From Cordilura impudica (taxonomy: Eukaryota; Arthropoda; Insecta; Diptera; Scathophagidae): a stretch of DNA of 64,000 nucleotides. Positions 35,088 through 47,020 of the stretch are shown here, one piece after another. Where the stretch lies: the NCBI GenBank assembly GCA_963682025.1, contig OY821521.1, forward strand, positions 168,796,556 through 168,860,555, read 5' to 3'. The notes below the pieces were generated by a model that did no database searches, had not been told where the DNA came from, and saw nothing but the letters and a program-made list of their open reading frames with translations. Numbering within the stretch: position 1 is the stretch's first letter; every line of letters starts with the position of its first letter. A program made the position numbers and the translations under genes.

Positions 35088-35746
35088 TCCATTTTCCATT
35101 TTGCATTTTGCATTTTGCATTTTTCAATTTTCATTTTTCATTTTTCATGTTCCATTTCCCATTTCTCATTTTTCATTTTTAATTTTTAATTTTCCATTTT
35201 CCATTTTTAATTTTTCATTTTCCATTTTCATTTTCCACTTTTCACTTTCCATTTTTCATTTTTCATTTTCAATTTTTAATTTTTCAGTTTTCAATTTCAT
35301 TTAAAATTTTTCATTTTCCATTTTTATTTTTTCATTTTCCATTTTTCATTCTCATTTTCCATTTTTCACTTTCCATTTTTCATTTTTCAATTTTCATTTA
35401 TCATTTTTCATGTTCCATTTCCCATTTCTCATTTTCCATTTTCAATTTTTAATTTTTCATTTTCCATTTTCATTTTCATTTTCCACTTTTCATTTTCCAT
35501 TTTTCATTTTCATTTTCATTTTCATTTTTCATTTTTAATTTTTCAGTTTTCATTTTTAATTTTCCATTTTTCATTTTCCATTTTCGATTTTCAATTTTTC
35601 AATTTCCATTTTTCATTTTCCATTTTCCATTTTTAATTTTCAATTTTCATTTTCCATTTTTCAATTTTCAATTTTCATTTTTCATTTTCCATTTTCCATT
35701 TTTCATATTCCATTTTTCATAATCCATTTTACATTTTCCATTTTTA
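34412..35746 (+). repeat. Heptanucleotide array (ATTTTYC)n between A6 and A7
   Basis: About 1.3 kb of ATTTTCC/ATTTTTC/ATTTTTA heptamers. Seven bases shift the frame each unit, so a long open frame (34408-35304) rich in IFHFPFFIF-type repeats arises. It is a low-complexity artefact, not a gene. The array lies precisely between two family A copies of the same orientation. Confidence 0.92.
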
Positions 35747-36528
35747 ATTATACCCTATACCACTATGTGGTTTGGGTATAATGACTTTGTGCTGCTGTTT
35801 GTAACAACCAAAAATATTTGACCTAGACCCATCTTTAATTATACCGATCGAATCAGAATCACTTTCTGAGTTGATTTAACAATGTCCGTCCGTCCGTCCG
35901 TCTGTGTGTCCATGTAAACCCTGTAATCAAACTGCAGGTCGCAAATATGAATATATATGTTGATGAAATTTGGTATATAAGCTTTTGTCGGCCATTGGAT
36001 GAACGCTGTTGAAATTGGTGGGAATCGGTCCATGTTCAGACCTAGCCCCCATACAAATAACCCATATGAAATCGACATAAATTGCCATAAGATCCAAATT
36101 GTCATATAGATGTTACTCAAATTGGTTTTGTATGCCTTCATGACATCCATTAATGCGTAGTCCAAAACTGATGCCTTTGACCCCATATAGAGCTGCTTCC
36201 CGATCTTTACTAAAATCTATCAAAAAACAAAAATATTGCACTGATTCTTCTCAAATTTTGTTTGTATATATTTTTGCAAAATAAAAGAGACTTTGCCAAA
36301 CATGGTCAGGATCAGTCCATTTTTGGACCTAGTCCACATATAGATATAGCATCCGATATCAACTTTTTCATATCTGCAGCCGAAAAAATTAATAAAAATC
36401 CCACTCAAATTTGGTTTATGCTTATTTTCTATATCCAGTTAGTTGGTCCTGAGAGATAGGGTCTCTAAACGCATGGTATAGGGTATCGTATAGTCGGTCT
36501 AGACCGACTATAATTTTCTTACTTGTTT
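35747..36528 (+). mobile_element. Family A element, copy A7
   Basis: A complete copy, TATACCCTATACCACTATG to the intact palindrome and TTTTCTTACTTG. It faces copy A8 across about 100 bp. Confidence 0.92.
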
Positions 36529-36630
36529 TTATTACTTCAGTGTAGAGACTTAGGGTCTTATGTGAATTAATTGTTTTTATAACTTAAAATAAAAAAATAT
36601 ATAACTAAAGAATACAAGAAGAAAAAAAAA

Positions 36631-37376
36631 CAAGTAAGAAAATTATAGTCGGTCTAGACCGACCGATACCCTATACCATGCGTTTAGAGACCTTATCCAA
36701 CTAACTGGATATAGAAAATAAGCATAAATCAAATTTGAGTGGGATTTTTTATTATTTTTTTTGGCTGCAGATATCAAAAAGTTCATATCGGATGATATAT
36801 CTATATGGGGACTAGGCCCAAAAATGGACCGATCCTGACCATGTTTGGTAAAGTCTCTTATATTTTGCAAAAATATATACAAACAAAATTTGAGAGGAAT
36901 AAGTGCAATATTTTTGTTTGTTGATAGATTTAGGTGAAAATCGGGAAGCAGCTCCATATGGGGCCTATGACTAAGATTTGTCTCATAGGAATCATTTTTG
37001 GACTACTGATTAATGGATGTAATAAACACATACAAACCCAATTTGACTAAGATTATATGATAATTTGGATCTTATGGCAATTTATGTTGATTTCATAGGG
37101 GTCATTTGTATGGGGGCTAGGTCTGAACATGGACCGATTCTCACCAATCTCAATACCAATACCAAATTCCATCAAAATTCAAATTTGCGACCTGCAGTTT
37201 GATTACAAGCTTTACATGGACACACAGACGGAGGGACGAACATCGTTAAATCGAATCAGATAGTGATTCTGATTCGATCGGTATAATAAAAGATGGGTCT
37301 AGGTCAAATATTTTTGGTAGTTACAAACAGCAGCACAAAGTCATTATACCCAAACCACATAGTGGTATAGGGTATA
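36631..37376 (-). mobile_element. Family A element, copy A8
   Basis: The complement of A7: CAAGTAAGAAAATTATAGTC at the left and …CATAGTGGTATAGGGTATA at the right. The GTCY tract is reduced to a single unit (GACGGAGGGACG). Confidence 0.92.
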
Positions 37377-38268
37377 ATCAACAATCAAATTGATCGCAAG
37401 CTTAACAACTGATTGTCGACTGCATCAGTAGAAATTTTATAGCAACTCACCATTTTCTATTGTTATAAAATTTGCACTGTTAAAACCATAGAATTGTAAT
37501 TGCCATCAATTCAAAATTCAGTTTTTAACTTCATAGCAATTCGGTTGGTAATAACTTCGGTAGCTACAGCGAATCTATTGTCTGTGGGTACATTAGTAGA
37601 TATAAAAATTAAGATGTCTCGAAAAAGGCAAATGAGAAAACTTGGTTTCAGTAAACATTTATTTCAAGTTGGCGTTTTTTGAAATATTTAAATTTTTCTG
37701 GACAATAATCAAACAACTATCTATATATATAAAATTCATTTTCTGTTTGTTTGTTTGTTTATTTGACCGTTAAAAAAATTTTTATTTTTCAACCTATTTC
37801 CCTGAAATTTGGTACACACAATTTCCGCACACCAGGTAGCCATATGCTTCTTACCGGCCGCGCCTACTTTTACGCCCACTTTTTATATACAATTCATTTT
37901 CTTTTTTTTTGGGAATATTTTTCCGCTATACAAATTTTTATTTTTCAACGCGTTTCTCTGAAGTTTGGTACACACGTTCTCTGTACTCCAGGGAAGTATA
38001 AATTTTTTTTATTTTTTTATTTTTTTAAATTTTTTATGGGTTTCACTCGAATTTATTTATTTAATTATTTATTTAACAATACAGTATAACAAGAACGAGT
38101 CTTATATTACAATACTGGGGAGATGTAGGTACAAATTAAATTTTGTTAGAAAAAAAAGGGAGACAAAAAATTAATTATAACAGAATAATAAGAGACAAAT
38201 GCAAAATGTTAAAGTTAATGCGAAAGTTAAAAAAATAAAAAAATCGTAAATGAAAAGATATACAAACT

Positions 38269-39640
38269 TTATTTAAAAGAATCGAAAATAGCGGATTTAA
38301 AATAGCTTGCATTGCTTATAATTTTAATAGTAGGGGGTAGATGGTTCCATTGGCAGATGGAGTTTAAAAAGAAGTGTCTTTTCACATCTTTCCAATGTGT
38401 AATGGTGTTTTTTCGGTTTTCTCTGTTTGATCTTGAAAAAATTATTCTTTTATGAAGGTATCCAGGTTGTCTTGTGTAGATCAGTTTGTGTAGAAATAGA
38501 AGTGTACGGCATTTTAAACGTTTTTCGAACGAGATATTACAAATCTGTTTCGAGAATTCAGAAATGCTGCTTCTTCTTGTGCGGTCAAAAACGTATCTTG
38601 CTATATTGTTATAAGTAACATTAAGTTTTCTCATGCATAATGTATCACAGTTTGTGAATAGTCCGCATCCATAAAGAAGTGTTGACAACAAGTTAGTTTT
38701 AGCAAATAACATACGAACATTGAATGGAGTATAATACTGAGTCATCAACAGATTTCGCAGCATTGCGTAAGTTTTTCCACAAATAGAATTAATATGATTC
38801 GACCACTGAGTTCTCTGTTGAATAATACAACTAAATTTTTAGCAGTTTTGGATAACCCAAGTCTTAAGTTGTTAATCAGAATTGGTGATAATTCATTAAG
38901 TATATATTCTGTTTTGCCAATAATCAAGGGTTGAGACTTGCTTGCATTTAAGCGAAGACCATTTACTGAAGTCCATTCCCAAATTTTATGTAAATCATGA
39001 TTTATTTTGTTAATACAGTCATCTATATTAGTTGGTTTACAGCTTATGTAGAACTGCACATCATCTGCATAATCGGTGCAACAATGAAGATCATTTGAAT
39101 ATATTGCAAAAGAACAGGTCCAAGTATCGAACCCTGTGGAACCCCTCTGGAAACTAATAGACTAGTAGATTTATCAAATCCATGGTATACAGATTGACTT
39201 CTATCATGTAGGTAAGAATAAATTAAGCTAGCAGCGGTATTTGAAAATTTGCACATCCATTTCAGTTTAAGGCAGAGAAGAGAGTGATCTGCTGTATCAA
39301 AGGCTTTAGAATGATCGAGAAAAATAAGAAATGATATCATATTATTATCCAAATTAGCTCTAAGCTCCTCCGAAACATCGACCAGATTAGAAACACAGCT
39401 ATGTTTAGGTCTGAACCCTGACTGTTTATCAGTAAGTAACGAATTTTCGTTTAAAAAATTGCTCATTTGAATATGGTAAACGTTCAAAGAAAGACAAGGT
39501 AATATTGCTATTGGTCGATATGTTTTATCATATTTTGGCATGGGAATAATTTTTGCATATTTCCACGTCGTAGGGAAAGTTGAAGTTGTAATTATCGCGT
39601 TGAAAAAATGTGTTATGTGTGATAAAATATAAGGCAGAAG
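38269..39640 (-). pseudogene. LINE-2 reverse transcriptase and C-terminus
   Basis: RT landmarks in order on the minus strand are AIITTSTFPTTWKYAKIIP (about 39590), TYRPIAILPCLS (39505), KQSGFRPKHSC (39425), FLDHSKAFDTADHSLLC (39310) and SRGVPQGSILGP (39125). A frameshift then damages the YADD region (only MQMMCSST/MQFYISC remain readable near 39050). Beyond it are VNGLRLNASKSQPLIIG (38950), LLYGCGLFTNCDTLCMRKLN (38660) and a C-terminal FFLNSICQWNHLPP. Compared with LINE-1 the order is identical and the C-terminus is complete, ending near 38269. Confidence 0.85.
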
Positions 39641-39665
39641 TAACTCCTATAATATTATTTATATC

Positions 39666-40033
39666 TATCTATAATATTAATAGGCTAGGCGATTTCTTGT
39701 GGCCGATGTTTTGTTCTACCGTTTTATCCCGATTTTGACCAAACGTATATCATTTGAAAGGTATCTATTTTTAGCGTCTTTGCAGATTTACTGCTTTTTA
39801 AATTTTTTCTTTTATTTTGAGTAAATTGCATTTAAAGTTGCTACTAACACATACATAAATTTATACATATGCAATGTGTGTTTTATTAAATTTGTTAATA
39901 TATTTGTTAATGAGTTTGTTATCTTCATTTACAATAATAATAAACCATAACAGTGTTGGTTTGTGAATTGGCTAAGTTGAAAAATAAAGCTGCCTAGAAA
40001 TTGCATCGAATTTCGAGGGATGGAATCTGCTAG
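39666..40033 (+). mobile_element. Small Helitron family C, complete copy C2
   Basis: The 5' end is TCTATAATATTAATAGGCTA. The 3' end is a hairpin around CGAATTTCGAGGG, about 12 nt (ATGGAATCTG), then CTAG (40030-40033). It is 368 bp without coding and is inserted in LINE-2. Confidence 0.75.
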
Positions 40034-40049
40034 CTTATTTTAATAGTAA

Positions 40050-41050
40050 TGCATGAAACACATAGACGACAGCGGCTATACGAACACACGACCACAAATG
40101 CTGCTGGTTGCAATTGTAGTTGTGTAGTCAGCTACTTAATTTTTCTGAAAGTGACAGCAACATATAACAACAATATAAACAGCTGTTTTTATACAAATGC
40201 ATTTTTATTTCAGGTGCCAATTATATTTTTTTTTACTTTATTAAAATACAAAAACATGCATGATTGTATATAAACTTGACTTAAATATACTTATTTATAA
40301 CGCATTATAATGCATTACTGGCAGATTCCAGCCCTAGAAATTCGAGCGCAAATTCAAGGAACTTTTATTTTTTCATTAAATAAAGACCCTAAGAGTATGC
40401 TAATCAATTATAGCCAATTCACAACTCTACACAAAAAACAAACTCATTTTGATTACAAACCCATTAACAAATTTAATATACACACCCATAACATATGCAA
40501 TACAATACATATGCAATGCAATAAAATATTGTATAATTTTATGTATGTGTTAGTAGCAACTTAATATGGAATTTACTCAAAATAAAGGAAAAATTTTTAA
40601 AATCTGTAAATCTGCAAAACGGCTAAAGAGAAATACCTTTCAAATAATATACGTTTGGTCAAAATCGGGATAAAACGGTAGAACAGAACATCAGTCACAA
40701 AAAATCGCCTAGCTTATTAATATTATTGATTATAACGTAAAAATAAATAAACAAATTTGCTTAACCCATTTTGATTATTAATGCAATTATAGCATTTCAT
40801 TTTGCGATGTTTTTTTTTAACAAAATAAAATATTTCATAGCACTAATTTCTTTTCCATATTTTGCTATATACAATTTTTGTTTTGTAGCCAACAAAAAAA
40901 AGAAATTATCCTAAGTTAACTACAGCGACAAAAGTAGTCGTGTAGCCGTGCAGCTGTGTTGGTATCCAAATAATCGTTTTTATAAACGTGTGTATTTTAT
41001 TTTTGACAGGCTGTAGTCGTGTAGCCGCTGTCGTCTATGTGTTTCATGCA
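40050..41050. mobile_element. 1-kb TIR element with TAA target duplication
   Basis: Inverted termini TGCATGAAACACATAGACGA continue with CAGCGGCTA at each end. TAA stands at 40047-40049 and 41051-41053. A 3-bp TAA duplication suggests a PIF/Harbinger-type non-autonomous element. It has no transposase. Its centre is occupied by Helitron C3. Confidence 0.8.
40318..40729 (-). mobile_element. Small Helitron family C, complete copy C3
   Basis: On the minus strand A|TCAATAATATTAATAAGC opens the element. A GCTCGAATTTC half-hairpin, a GGGCTGGAATCTG spacer and CCAG close it, then T. The CTRR end is mutated to CCAG. Insertion between A and T without duplication fits Helitrons. It is nested in the 40050-41050 element. 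Confidence 0.75.
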
Positions 41051-41053
41051 TAA

Positions 41054-41776
41054 GAATAGATTCCAAAATGTCTTTCAACCGAGCAAAATCCGCTAAATTT
41101 TGATTTCGTACATTTCACTCGGTTGAATTGACTTCGATGTAAGTTGCTGAATTGGGGTTATTAGTGTATGAAGTATTGTTATTGTAAACGTGGTATACTG
41201 GTAAATTCATGATTTAATTTGTTAATATCAATAACATTTTCGACTTTTGCATCCACGCTTACAATACCCATATTTCGAATTTCCTTCCACTTCTTTTTTG
41301 AGCAAACAGCTGATTTAAATTTTTCCTCCTAATAATTTGATTTTGCCGATTTAATTTTAGAATTCACTTCTTTTCGGTAATTTTTAAAAGTGTTATGCGG
41401 CTCCGTTGTTTTGAAACGTTTCCATCTTTCATATGCTTCGTTTCCTTTAATGATTATTAATGAAGCAAAGATCAAGTAGAGTGCTTGTAGTTTTTGTAAA
41501 ATGTGCAGGCATAGATGAATTTACTAAAATTAAGCCAATGGCATACTAATCGTTCATTTAACTTTTAACCGTTAATATATTAGAATTAAAGTCGCCAGTT
41601 ATAATAACTTCTGAGTAACCAAGTGTTACTGTTGTCAGCATTCCTAGCAGTGGGTCTATATCAATAGCCTTATTGGACCTATATATGGTACCAATTAAGA
41701 GTTTTTGGTTGTTGCCGTTAAAACCCTCGAGAAATATATATCCATTTAGTTCATTTTGGGCGGCTTTGGATTTCAA
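41054..41776 (-). pseudogene. LINE-2 endonuclease fragment and RT linker
   Basis: 41558-41776 reads KLLIGTIYRSNKAIDIDPLL and then VIITGDFNSNIL, the GDFN-type motif of the APE endonuclease of LINEs. 41100-41470 reads AYERWKRFKTTEPHN and KIKSAKSNY, then KKKWKEIRNMGIVS, as in LINE-1 (RWKKFKTTN, QAKSNFYADKF). Stops and a gap in the endonuclease (only its middle remains) show decay. The family nicks target DNA to prime reverse transcription. Confidence 0.8.
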
Positions 41777-42336
41777 TTTACAGGTAATTGATGATTTTAT
41801 ATATATATGGCAACATTTACTGCATATTATTCACATATCTCGTATCATATCGGCCACGCCCACTTTTTTTAATTTTCTATATACGCTTTTAGTGTTTGTT
41901 ATACATATTTTAATTTTTCAATGGACTCCCTAAAACTTTGTCTATAAATCTCTTTGTTTACTACTCTTGAGTTTACACCATTATGAGATAAATGTTATAA
42001 ATCAACCTATTACAAATATTCCCGTCTTGCCTTTTTTTTACTATATGAGTTGTAACATCCCAAAATGATTGCAGATTTATTTCATGGGTGAATAGATATA
42101 GGTTGACTACCGTTGTAGGATTACTCCGATGAGGTTACATCATACAAATATTTATATTTATTTTGTTTTATTGAAAAGCAACCTATTACAAATATTTTCA
42201 TTTCATCTTTTTCGCCATGTAAATGAGTTGTAAAGGTGGAAAAAAGAACTATTTGCAATTGTGACTTGCACATGAAAGCATACAGTGCATACATCCACGA
42301 AACATTTTTGATAAATTTAGTTATTTTAATTGAACC

Positions 42337-43520
42337 ATGACTCCTAAAAATCGTAGTTATATAGGCCGTACTACCTGAAATGCAAACAAGTAAGAAAATT
42401 ATAGTCGGTCTAGACCGACTATACGATACCCTATACTATGCGTTTAGAGACCCTATCTCTCAGGCCCAACTAACTGGATATAAAAAAATAAGCATAAACC
42501 AAATTTGAGTGGGATTTTTATTAATTTTTTTGGCTGCAGATATTAAAAAGTGCATATCGGATGCTATATCTATATGGGGACTAGGCCCAAAAATGGACCG
42601 ATCCTGACCATGTTTGGTAAGGTCTCTTGTATTTTGCAAAAATATATACAAACAAAATTTGAGAAGAATCAGTGTAATATTTTTGTTTTTTGATAGATTT
42701 AAGTGAAGATCGGGAAGCAGCTCTATATGGGGCCTATGACTAAGAGTTGTCCCATAGGGATCATTTTTGGACTACTGATTAATGGATGTAATAAACACAT
42801 ACAAACCCAATTTAATTAAGATTTATATGATAATTTGGATCTTATGGCCATTTAAGTCGAATTCATAGGGGTCATTTGTATGGGAGCTAGGTCTGAACAT
42901 GGACCGATTCTCACTAATTTCAAAAGCGTTCATTCTATGGCCGAAGCTTATATACCAAATTTCTTCAAAATATATTCATATTTGCGACCTGCAGTTTGAT
43001 TACAAGCTTTACATGGACAAACAGACGGACGGATGGACGGACGGATGGACGGACGGACGGACATCGTTAAATCGAATCAGATATACCCAAACCACATTAT
43101 ACCCAAACCACATAGTGGTATAGGGTATAAAAAGGCTTATGCTAAACAGAACTCTAGAGACCCACCGATCAGACCCAAAATCGTATCGAGTCTCAACGAG
43201 TTAGACAGTCTGAATGGAGATATGCTGAAATACTTGAGAAAACCCAACAACGTCTTGAAGCCCAAAGATCAAGACAAACTTTATTAAGAAGAGCGGAAAT
43301 GCCTGAATCTACTCAAGTGCGTCTAAAAATCCAGCGGCTAAGACAAGCTGAGTCGAGGGAATGTGACACTTCTGAAACGACTCAACAATGACTTGATTCC
43401 CAACGGATAAGACAAGCTGAGTCGAGGGAATGTGAAACTCCTGAAACGACTCAACAACGTCTTGAGGCCCAACGGATAAGACAAGCTGACTCCAGGGAAT
43501 GTGAAACTCCTGAAACAACT
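42337..43520 (+). pseudogene. Helitron Rep/helicase protein, N-terminal repeat region (split by A9)
   Basis: ATG at 42337 opens MTPKNRSYIGRTT-stop-NAN. Family A copy A9 then intervenes (42387-43129), after which coding resumes with AYAKQNSRD. From about 43165 the other frame gives four to five tandem 23-residue units of the form QRLEAQRIRQAESRECETPE, with stops at about 43390 and a frameshift near 43170. Charged Q/R/E-rich units ending ETPE.. are, as I remember them, typical of the N-terminus of arthropod Helitron and Pif1-like helicase proteins. The Rep nuclease and most of the helicase are absent, because a jockey LINE begins near 43525. The DNA-level repeat period is 69 bp. Confidence 0.6.
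42387..43129 (-). mobile_element. Family A element, copy A9
   Basis: Minus-strand copy with an intact palindrome at about 42400-42421. Near its 5' end, sequence between the GTCC tract and the terminus is missing and TATACCCAAACCACAT is partly duplicated. It splits the Helitron N-terminal coding sequence. Confidence 0.92.
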
Positions 43521-43524
43521 CTAT

Positions 43525-45216
43525 TATCCCTACCAGAGAACTTTTGTAACTTGGTTACAAAACAGAGGCTGAACTTCGCATGTAGAGAATTGAGAAAGGC
43601 CCTTCATGTGGAAGAGTATCGCAAAAACAGATGCTATATTGAAAGTCTTACAAACACCAAGCACAGAAACTTCTCTCTTTGGAGAGAAACTTAAAATATT
43701 AAGTCACCGGTAGAGGGAGTAAAACCATAAAAGCATTAAGAAAGCCTGATGGTTCTTGGGCTCGAAGTGATGAGGATAAAGCATTAATGTTTGACAACCA
43801 CTTAAGTACAGTATTTCAGCCAAATTCTCCAATAAATGATTTTGTTCTATCTGAAATGCCTGAATAAGTAGAAACAAATTTCGAGTCCATGACGATAAAT
43901 CCAGAAGATCCAGAAGATGTTATTAGAGATAACATGAATTTAAAAAAGACTCCAGGCTACGATCTGGTTATCCAAAACCTAGCAAAAGCTGCAATACTGA
44001 TGCTTACAATTTTGTTTAATTCTATCTTAAAATTAGGATTTTTCCCACACAATTGGAAAATTTCTGAGTTAAAACTGATACCCAAGCCAGGTAAAAACTA
44101 TACAGTGCCATCATCCCACATACCTATTAGTTTGCTACCCTGCCCTTCAAAGCTATTCGAGCCATTTCTAAATAGTCAGAATATCATTCCAGTGCACCAA
44201 TTTGGTTTCCGTGAACAACATGGAACTATTGAGCAAGTTAATCGTTTAACTGGAGAGATAAGAAAGTCTTTTGAAGATAGAAACTATTGCTCTGCTATTT
44301 GCCTGGATGTCGCTCAAGCTTTCGACAAAGTGTGGCACGAGGGCCTTATATACAAAATTAAATGTTTATTACCACCTTCTACACACAAACTGTTAAAGTC
44401 TTTTTAGGGTGAAGTGCAATGAATATGTAACAAACGACTATGAAACTAAAGCAGGTATTCCACGAGGTAGTGTTCTTGGACGAACACTTTACTTAGTATA
44501 TACTTCTGACTTGCCAATGTGTGAGATGCTCATGACATCAACATTTGCTAACGATGCGGCCATTCTCAGTTCGCACGCAAATCCAAGTCTAGCTTCTGTA
44601 GAACTAAATCGTCATCTCAGAAATGTGGAGACATGGTTAAATAATTGGCGAATATGAGTAAATGAGCTCAAAACTAAACATGTTACGTTCACGCTTAGGA
44701 GAGAAAATTGCCCCCCCATTATACTTAATAACGTAACCATTCCACAGTCTGACAATGTCATATACCTGGGTGTTCATTTCGATAGACGATAGACTTGGTG
44801 TCGACACATTGAATCCAAGAGGCTTCAAATGAAGTTGAAAGCCTGCACCCTACACTGGTTAATCAGTGACCACTTAAAATTAAGCCTTGACTATAAAGTC
44901 ATCCTGTATAATAGCCATTCTACAGCCCATATGGATGTATGGAATCCAAGTATATGAAACCGCCAGTAATTCGAATATTGAAATTATACAGAGGGCACAA
45001 TCAAAAATTCTTAGGGCCATGACAGGGGCACTATGGTATATACGAAACGATTATATACATAGGGACTTGGAAATTGCTCTAGTGAAGCATGAGTTCGTTA
45101 AAATTCGCGAGAATTATATTGTGAAACTTCAATGTCATCCAAACCCGCTTGCTAGGCAGTTAACTCAAACCAGTACGCACACAAGGCTTAGAAGAGCCGA
45201 TCTACCACCCAGCTAA
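43525..45216 (+). pseudogene. Jockey-type ORF2 reverse transcriptase, broken
   Basis: Pre-RT is LRKPDGSWARSDEDKAL (about 43735). RT motifs are KKTPGYDLVIQNLAKAA (43940), FPHNWKISELKLIPKPGKN (44040), FGFREQHGTIEQVNRL (44200), CLDVAQAFDKVWHEGLIYK (44300), AGIPRGSVLG (44450), the active-site box as FANDAAIL (44545) and VIYLGVHFDRR (44755). The C-terminus is LQPIWMYGIQVYETASNSNI then IIQRAQSKILRAM (44920-45010). LDVAQAFDKVWHEGL and the WMYGIQ block are typical of jockey/Doc/F-type elements. The active-site box has Asn for the first Asp of FADD, and stops at 43862, 44406, 44655 and 44790 break the frame. Confidence 0.9.
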
Positions 45217-45356
45217 GATTAGGCCCGTATAAGAAAATGGCTCCTACATGGGAGCAACAAGTTTTTTAAATATTAGTTTTAAGATTTTACTACATATTGT
45301 TAAGCCTAAAAAGGGGCAGATTCAATATTATATAAATTAAAGTTTAAAAAAAAAAC
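43525..45356 (+). mobile_element. Jockey-clade LINE, 5'-truncated
   Basis: ORF2 coding runs 43525-45216, followed by a short 3' UTR and an A10 tail at about 45346-45355. It sits where the middle of the Helitron gene should be. No clear target duplication was seen, so either Helitron sequence was deleted at insertion or a later deletion occurred. Confidence 0.85.
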
Positions 45357-45404
45357 TTAGTTACTTCATTGCAAAAAGTTTTTACTAACATAACGTGCAT
45401 AAGA

Positions 45405-45557
45405 GGACAATCTATTACGGTAGCAGGTGTCAACTTCCTGTTTTTCTCTTAGACAATTATATGGCGCCTGTTCCAAAGTGGGAGAAAGCACAATCCTTTC
45501 GTATATGCACCAGAAGGAAAAACCAGAAATGTTGTATATCCCAAACCTCTAGAATAA
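45405..45557 (+). pseudogene. Helitron helicase C-terminus
   Basis: One frame of 51 codons with a single internal TAG begins GQSITVAGVNFLFFS and ends FVYAPEGKTRNVVYPKPLE plus stop. The tail fits what I remember of Helitron/Pif1-like helicase C-termini (…QLYVA.SRVG.P.NLFVYAP..KTKNVVY…). The preceding WRLFQSGRKHNP would be a worn motif VI. It lies on the same strand as the N-terminal fragment and about 2.6 kb before the Helitron 3' end, which suits a terminal exon of the element's gene. Confidence 0.65.
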
Positions 45558-45601
45558 CTAAAATTCGTAACTTTTAAACATCATGCAATCAAAATAATCC
45601 A

Positions 45602-45614
45602 TGCATAAACATAG
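45602..45614 (+). repeat. Target-site duplication of LINE-3 (left)
   Basis: TGCATAAACATAG, repeated exactly at 47021-47033. Confidence 0.9.
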
Positions 45615-47020
45615 ATAAGATAAGATAAGATAAGGAAGGCTAAACGCACTGCGACCAATTTGATCTTTTGTGCAGCCCATGGTTGTTCTAAAGATTAAGG
45701 CTTCTTATGAAGCCAATTACCCTATTTGGCATTAGTTTCCATATGTCCCGGGGGGATACAATGTATCCTCCAAGTGCAAGTATTCTCTTACCACTTAGTC
45801 TTGGACATTCACAGAGAATATATTCTGTGTTTCCACTTCCTGTTCGCAGAACCTACATGTGTCTACAGCAGATTGTCCTTTTATTCGTAGATGATATCTA
45901 AGATTGCAGTGTCCTGTAAAGAATCCCGTCAAGGTCCTTAAGTCAAGGCTAAGTAGTCTTTCCGATTGAACACTGGATGGAGTTATGAATCTCTTGGCCT
46001 GCCGTTGACCTGGACTTTTGTCCCAGTGTTCGGCAATTTGTGATTTTCTCCACTCCCTCATTTTTTCCTTTATGTGTCCCATTGGAACACCACAGAGAGG
46101 TTCCGGACCGATGAAAGGACGACGGGCCCCTCGATTGGCTAGGCAATCGGCCCTTTCGTTCCCTACATGTCCTTCATGTCCCGGAATCCAGCATAGAGTT
46201 AATTTGTTGCATCTACCTAATTCGTTTAGCCCTTCGATGCACTCCCGCACCAGTTTGGACGTCACTTTGTAGGGCATTATTGCCTTAAGTGCAGCCTGAC
46301 TGTCGGATAGTATATAAATGAGTGCCCTTTTTGTCTTTCTTCTGAGACATTCAGTCACGCATGTAAAAATAGCGAAAACCTCCTCTTGGAAAATGGATGG
46401 GTATTTACCCATGGGTAAAGCACGTTGAAAATTGGGACCAAATATGCCCGCGCCCGTGTCCCCATTTGTTTGTTTTGAGCCATCTGTGAACCACACATGA
46501 GAACCTTGCTCTGGTTCCCAGGTCCCACTGGTCCATGTGCTCCGATCCAATATCATGCTTTCAAATTCCCTGATGAATATATTTTTTGGTAACATTCTGT
46601 CCGTGACTCATGCACGCATCTTCAATGATCGAAATATGCAATGGTGTAATGTTAAGCATGATGCCGATAGCATCGGTTTGACACGTTCTGTTCACCCCTG
46701 TGATACCAATACAGGCAATGCGGTACACCTTGTTCAGGATTGCTTTTGCTTTGGTTTGCTCAACTTTCGGCCACCATGCAAGGGCCGAGTAGGTAATCAT
46801 TGGTTTCACACTAGTTTCAAACGACCAGTAGATCATGTGGGGCTTTAAGCCCCATGTTCTACCAAATAGTCTTTGACAGGCGTATAAAGCCCTGGTGGCT
46901 TTTTTGGTAATTTGATCTAAGTGGCTGTTCCATGTGAGGTATTTATCCAGGGTGACCCCAAGATATTTGAGCTCGTCCGAGAACCCTATTGTCAAGCCGT
47001 TCAGACTTGGTTCCATAAGG
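45615..47020 (-). mobile_element. LINE-3: RNase H-bearing non-LTR retrotransposon, 5'-truncated
   Basis: A 1.4-kb minus-strand insertion with exact 13-bp target duplications. Its 3' tail is a pentanucleotide run (complement of (ATAAG)n, 45615-45637) and not poly(A). It is truncated within the RT thumb at the 5' side. It is inserted in the 3' region of the Helitron relic. Confidence 0.9.
45795..47020 (-). pseudogene. LINE-3 ORF2: RT C-terminus and RNase H
   Basis: The RT thumb begins IGFSDELKYLGVTLDKYLTW (about 46990), then ALYACQRLFGRTWGLKP and PMITYSALAWWPKVEQ. A frameshift near 46600 leads into RNase H: VWFTDGSKQTNGDTGAGIFG (about 46500, first Asp), EEVFAIFTCV (46385, Glu), YILSDSQAALKAIM (46305, Asp) and IPGHEGHVGNERADCLANRG (46180, His/Asp). 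A C-terminal Cys/His stretch CRFCEQEVET ends it. All four RNase H acidic residues are present. The domain order resembles I/LOA-group LINEs; the clade is not certain. No YADD box is retained. Confidence 0.9.

Larger units (their letters stand above)
38000..41785 (-). mobile_element. LINE-2: non-LTR retrotransposon (minus strand), interrupted
   Basis: The endonuclease fragment is at 41558-41776, the linker at 41054-41540 and the reverse transcriptase at 38269-39640, all on the minus strand and in the expected order. The 3' UTR lies toward 38000 with a TTTA-rich tail (TTTATTTATTTAATTATTTA at 38055). A block of Helitron and TIR-element insertions occupies 39666-41050. It is related to LINE-1 by RT sequence. 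Confidence 0.8.

Noticed and set aside
34408..35304. 298-codon open frame rich in Phe/His/Ile
   Set aside because: It is produced by the 7-bp ATTTTYC array. Seven-base periodicity with few stop-forming words gives long frames in several phases (also 60664-61380), with low complexity and no conserved start.
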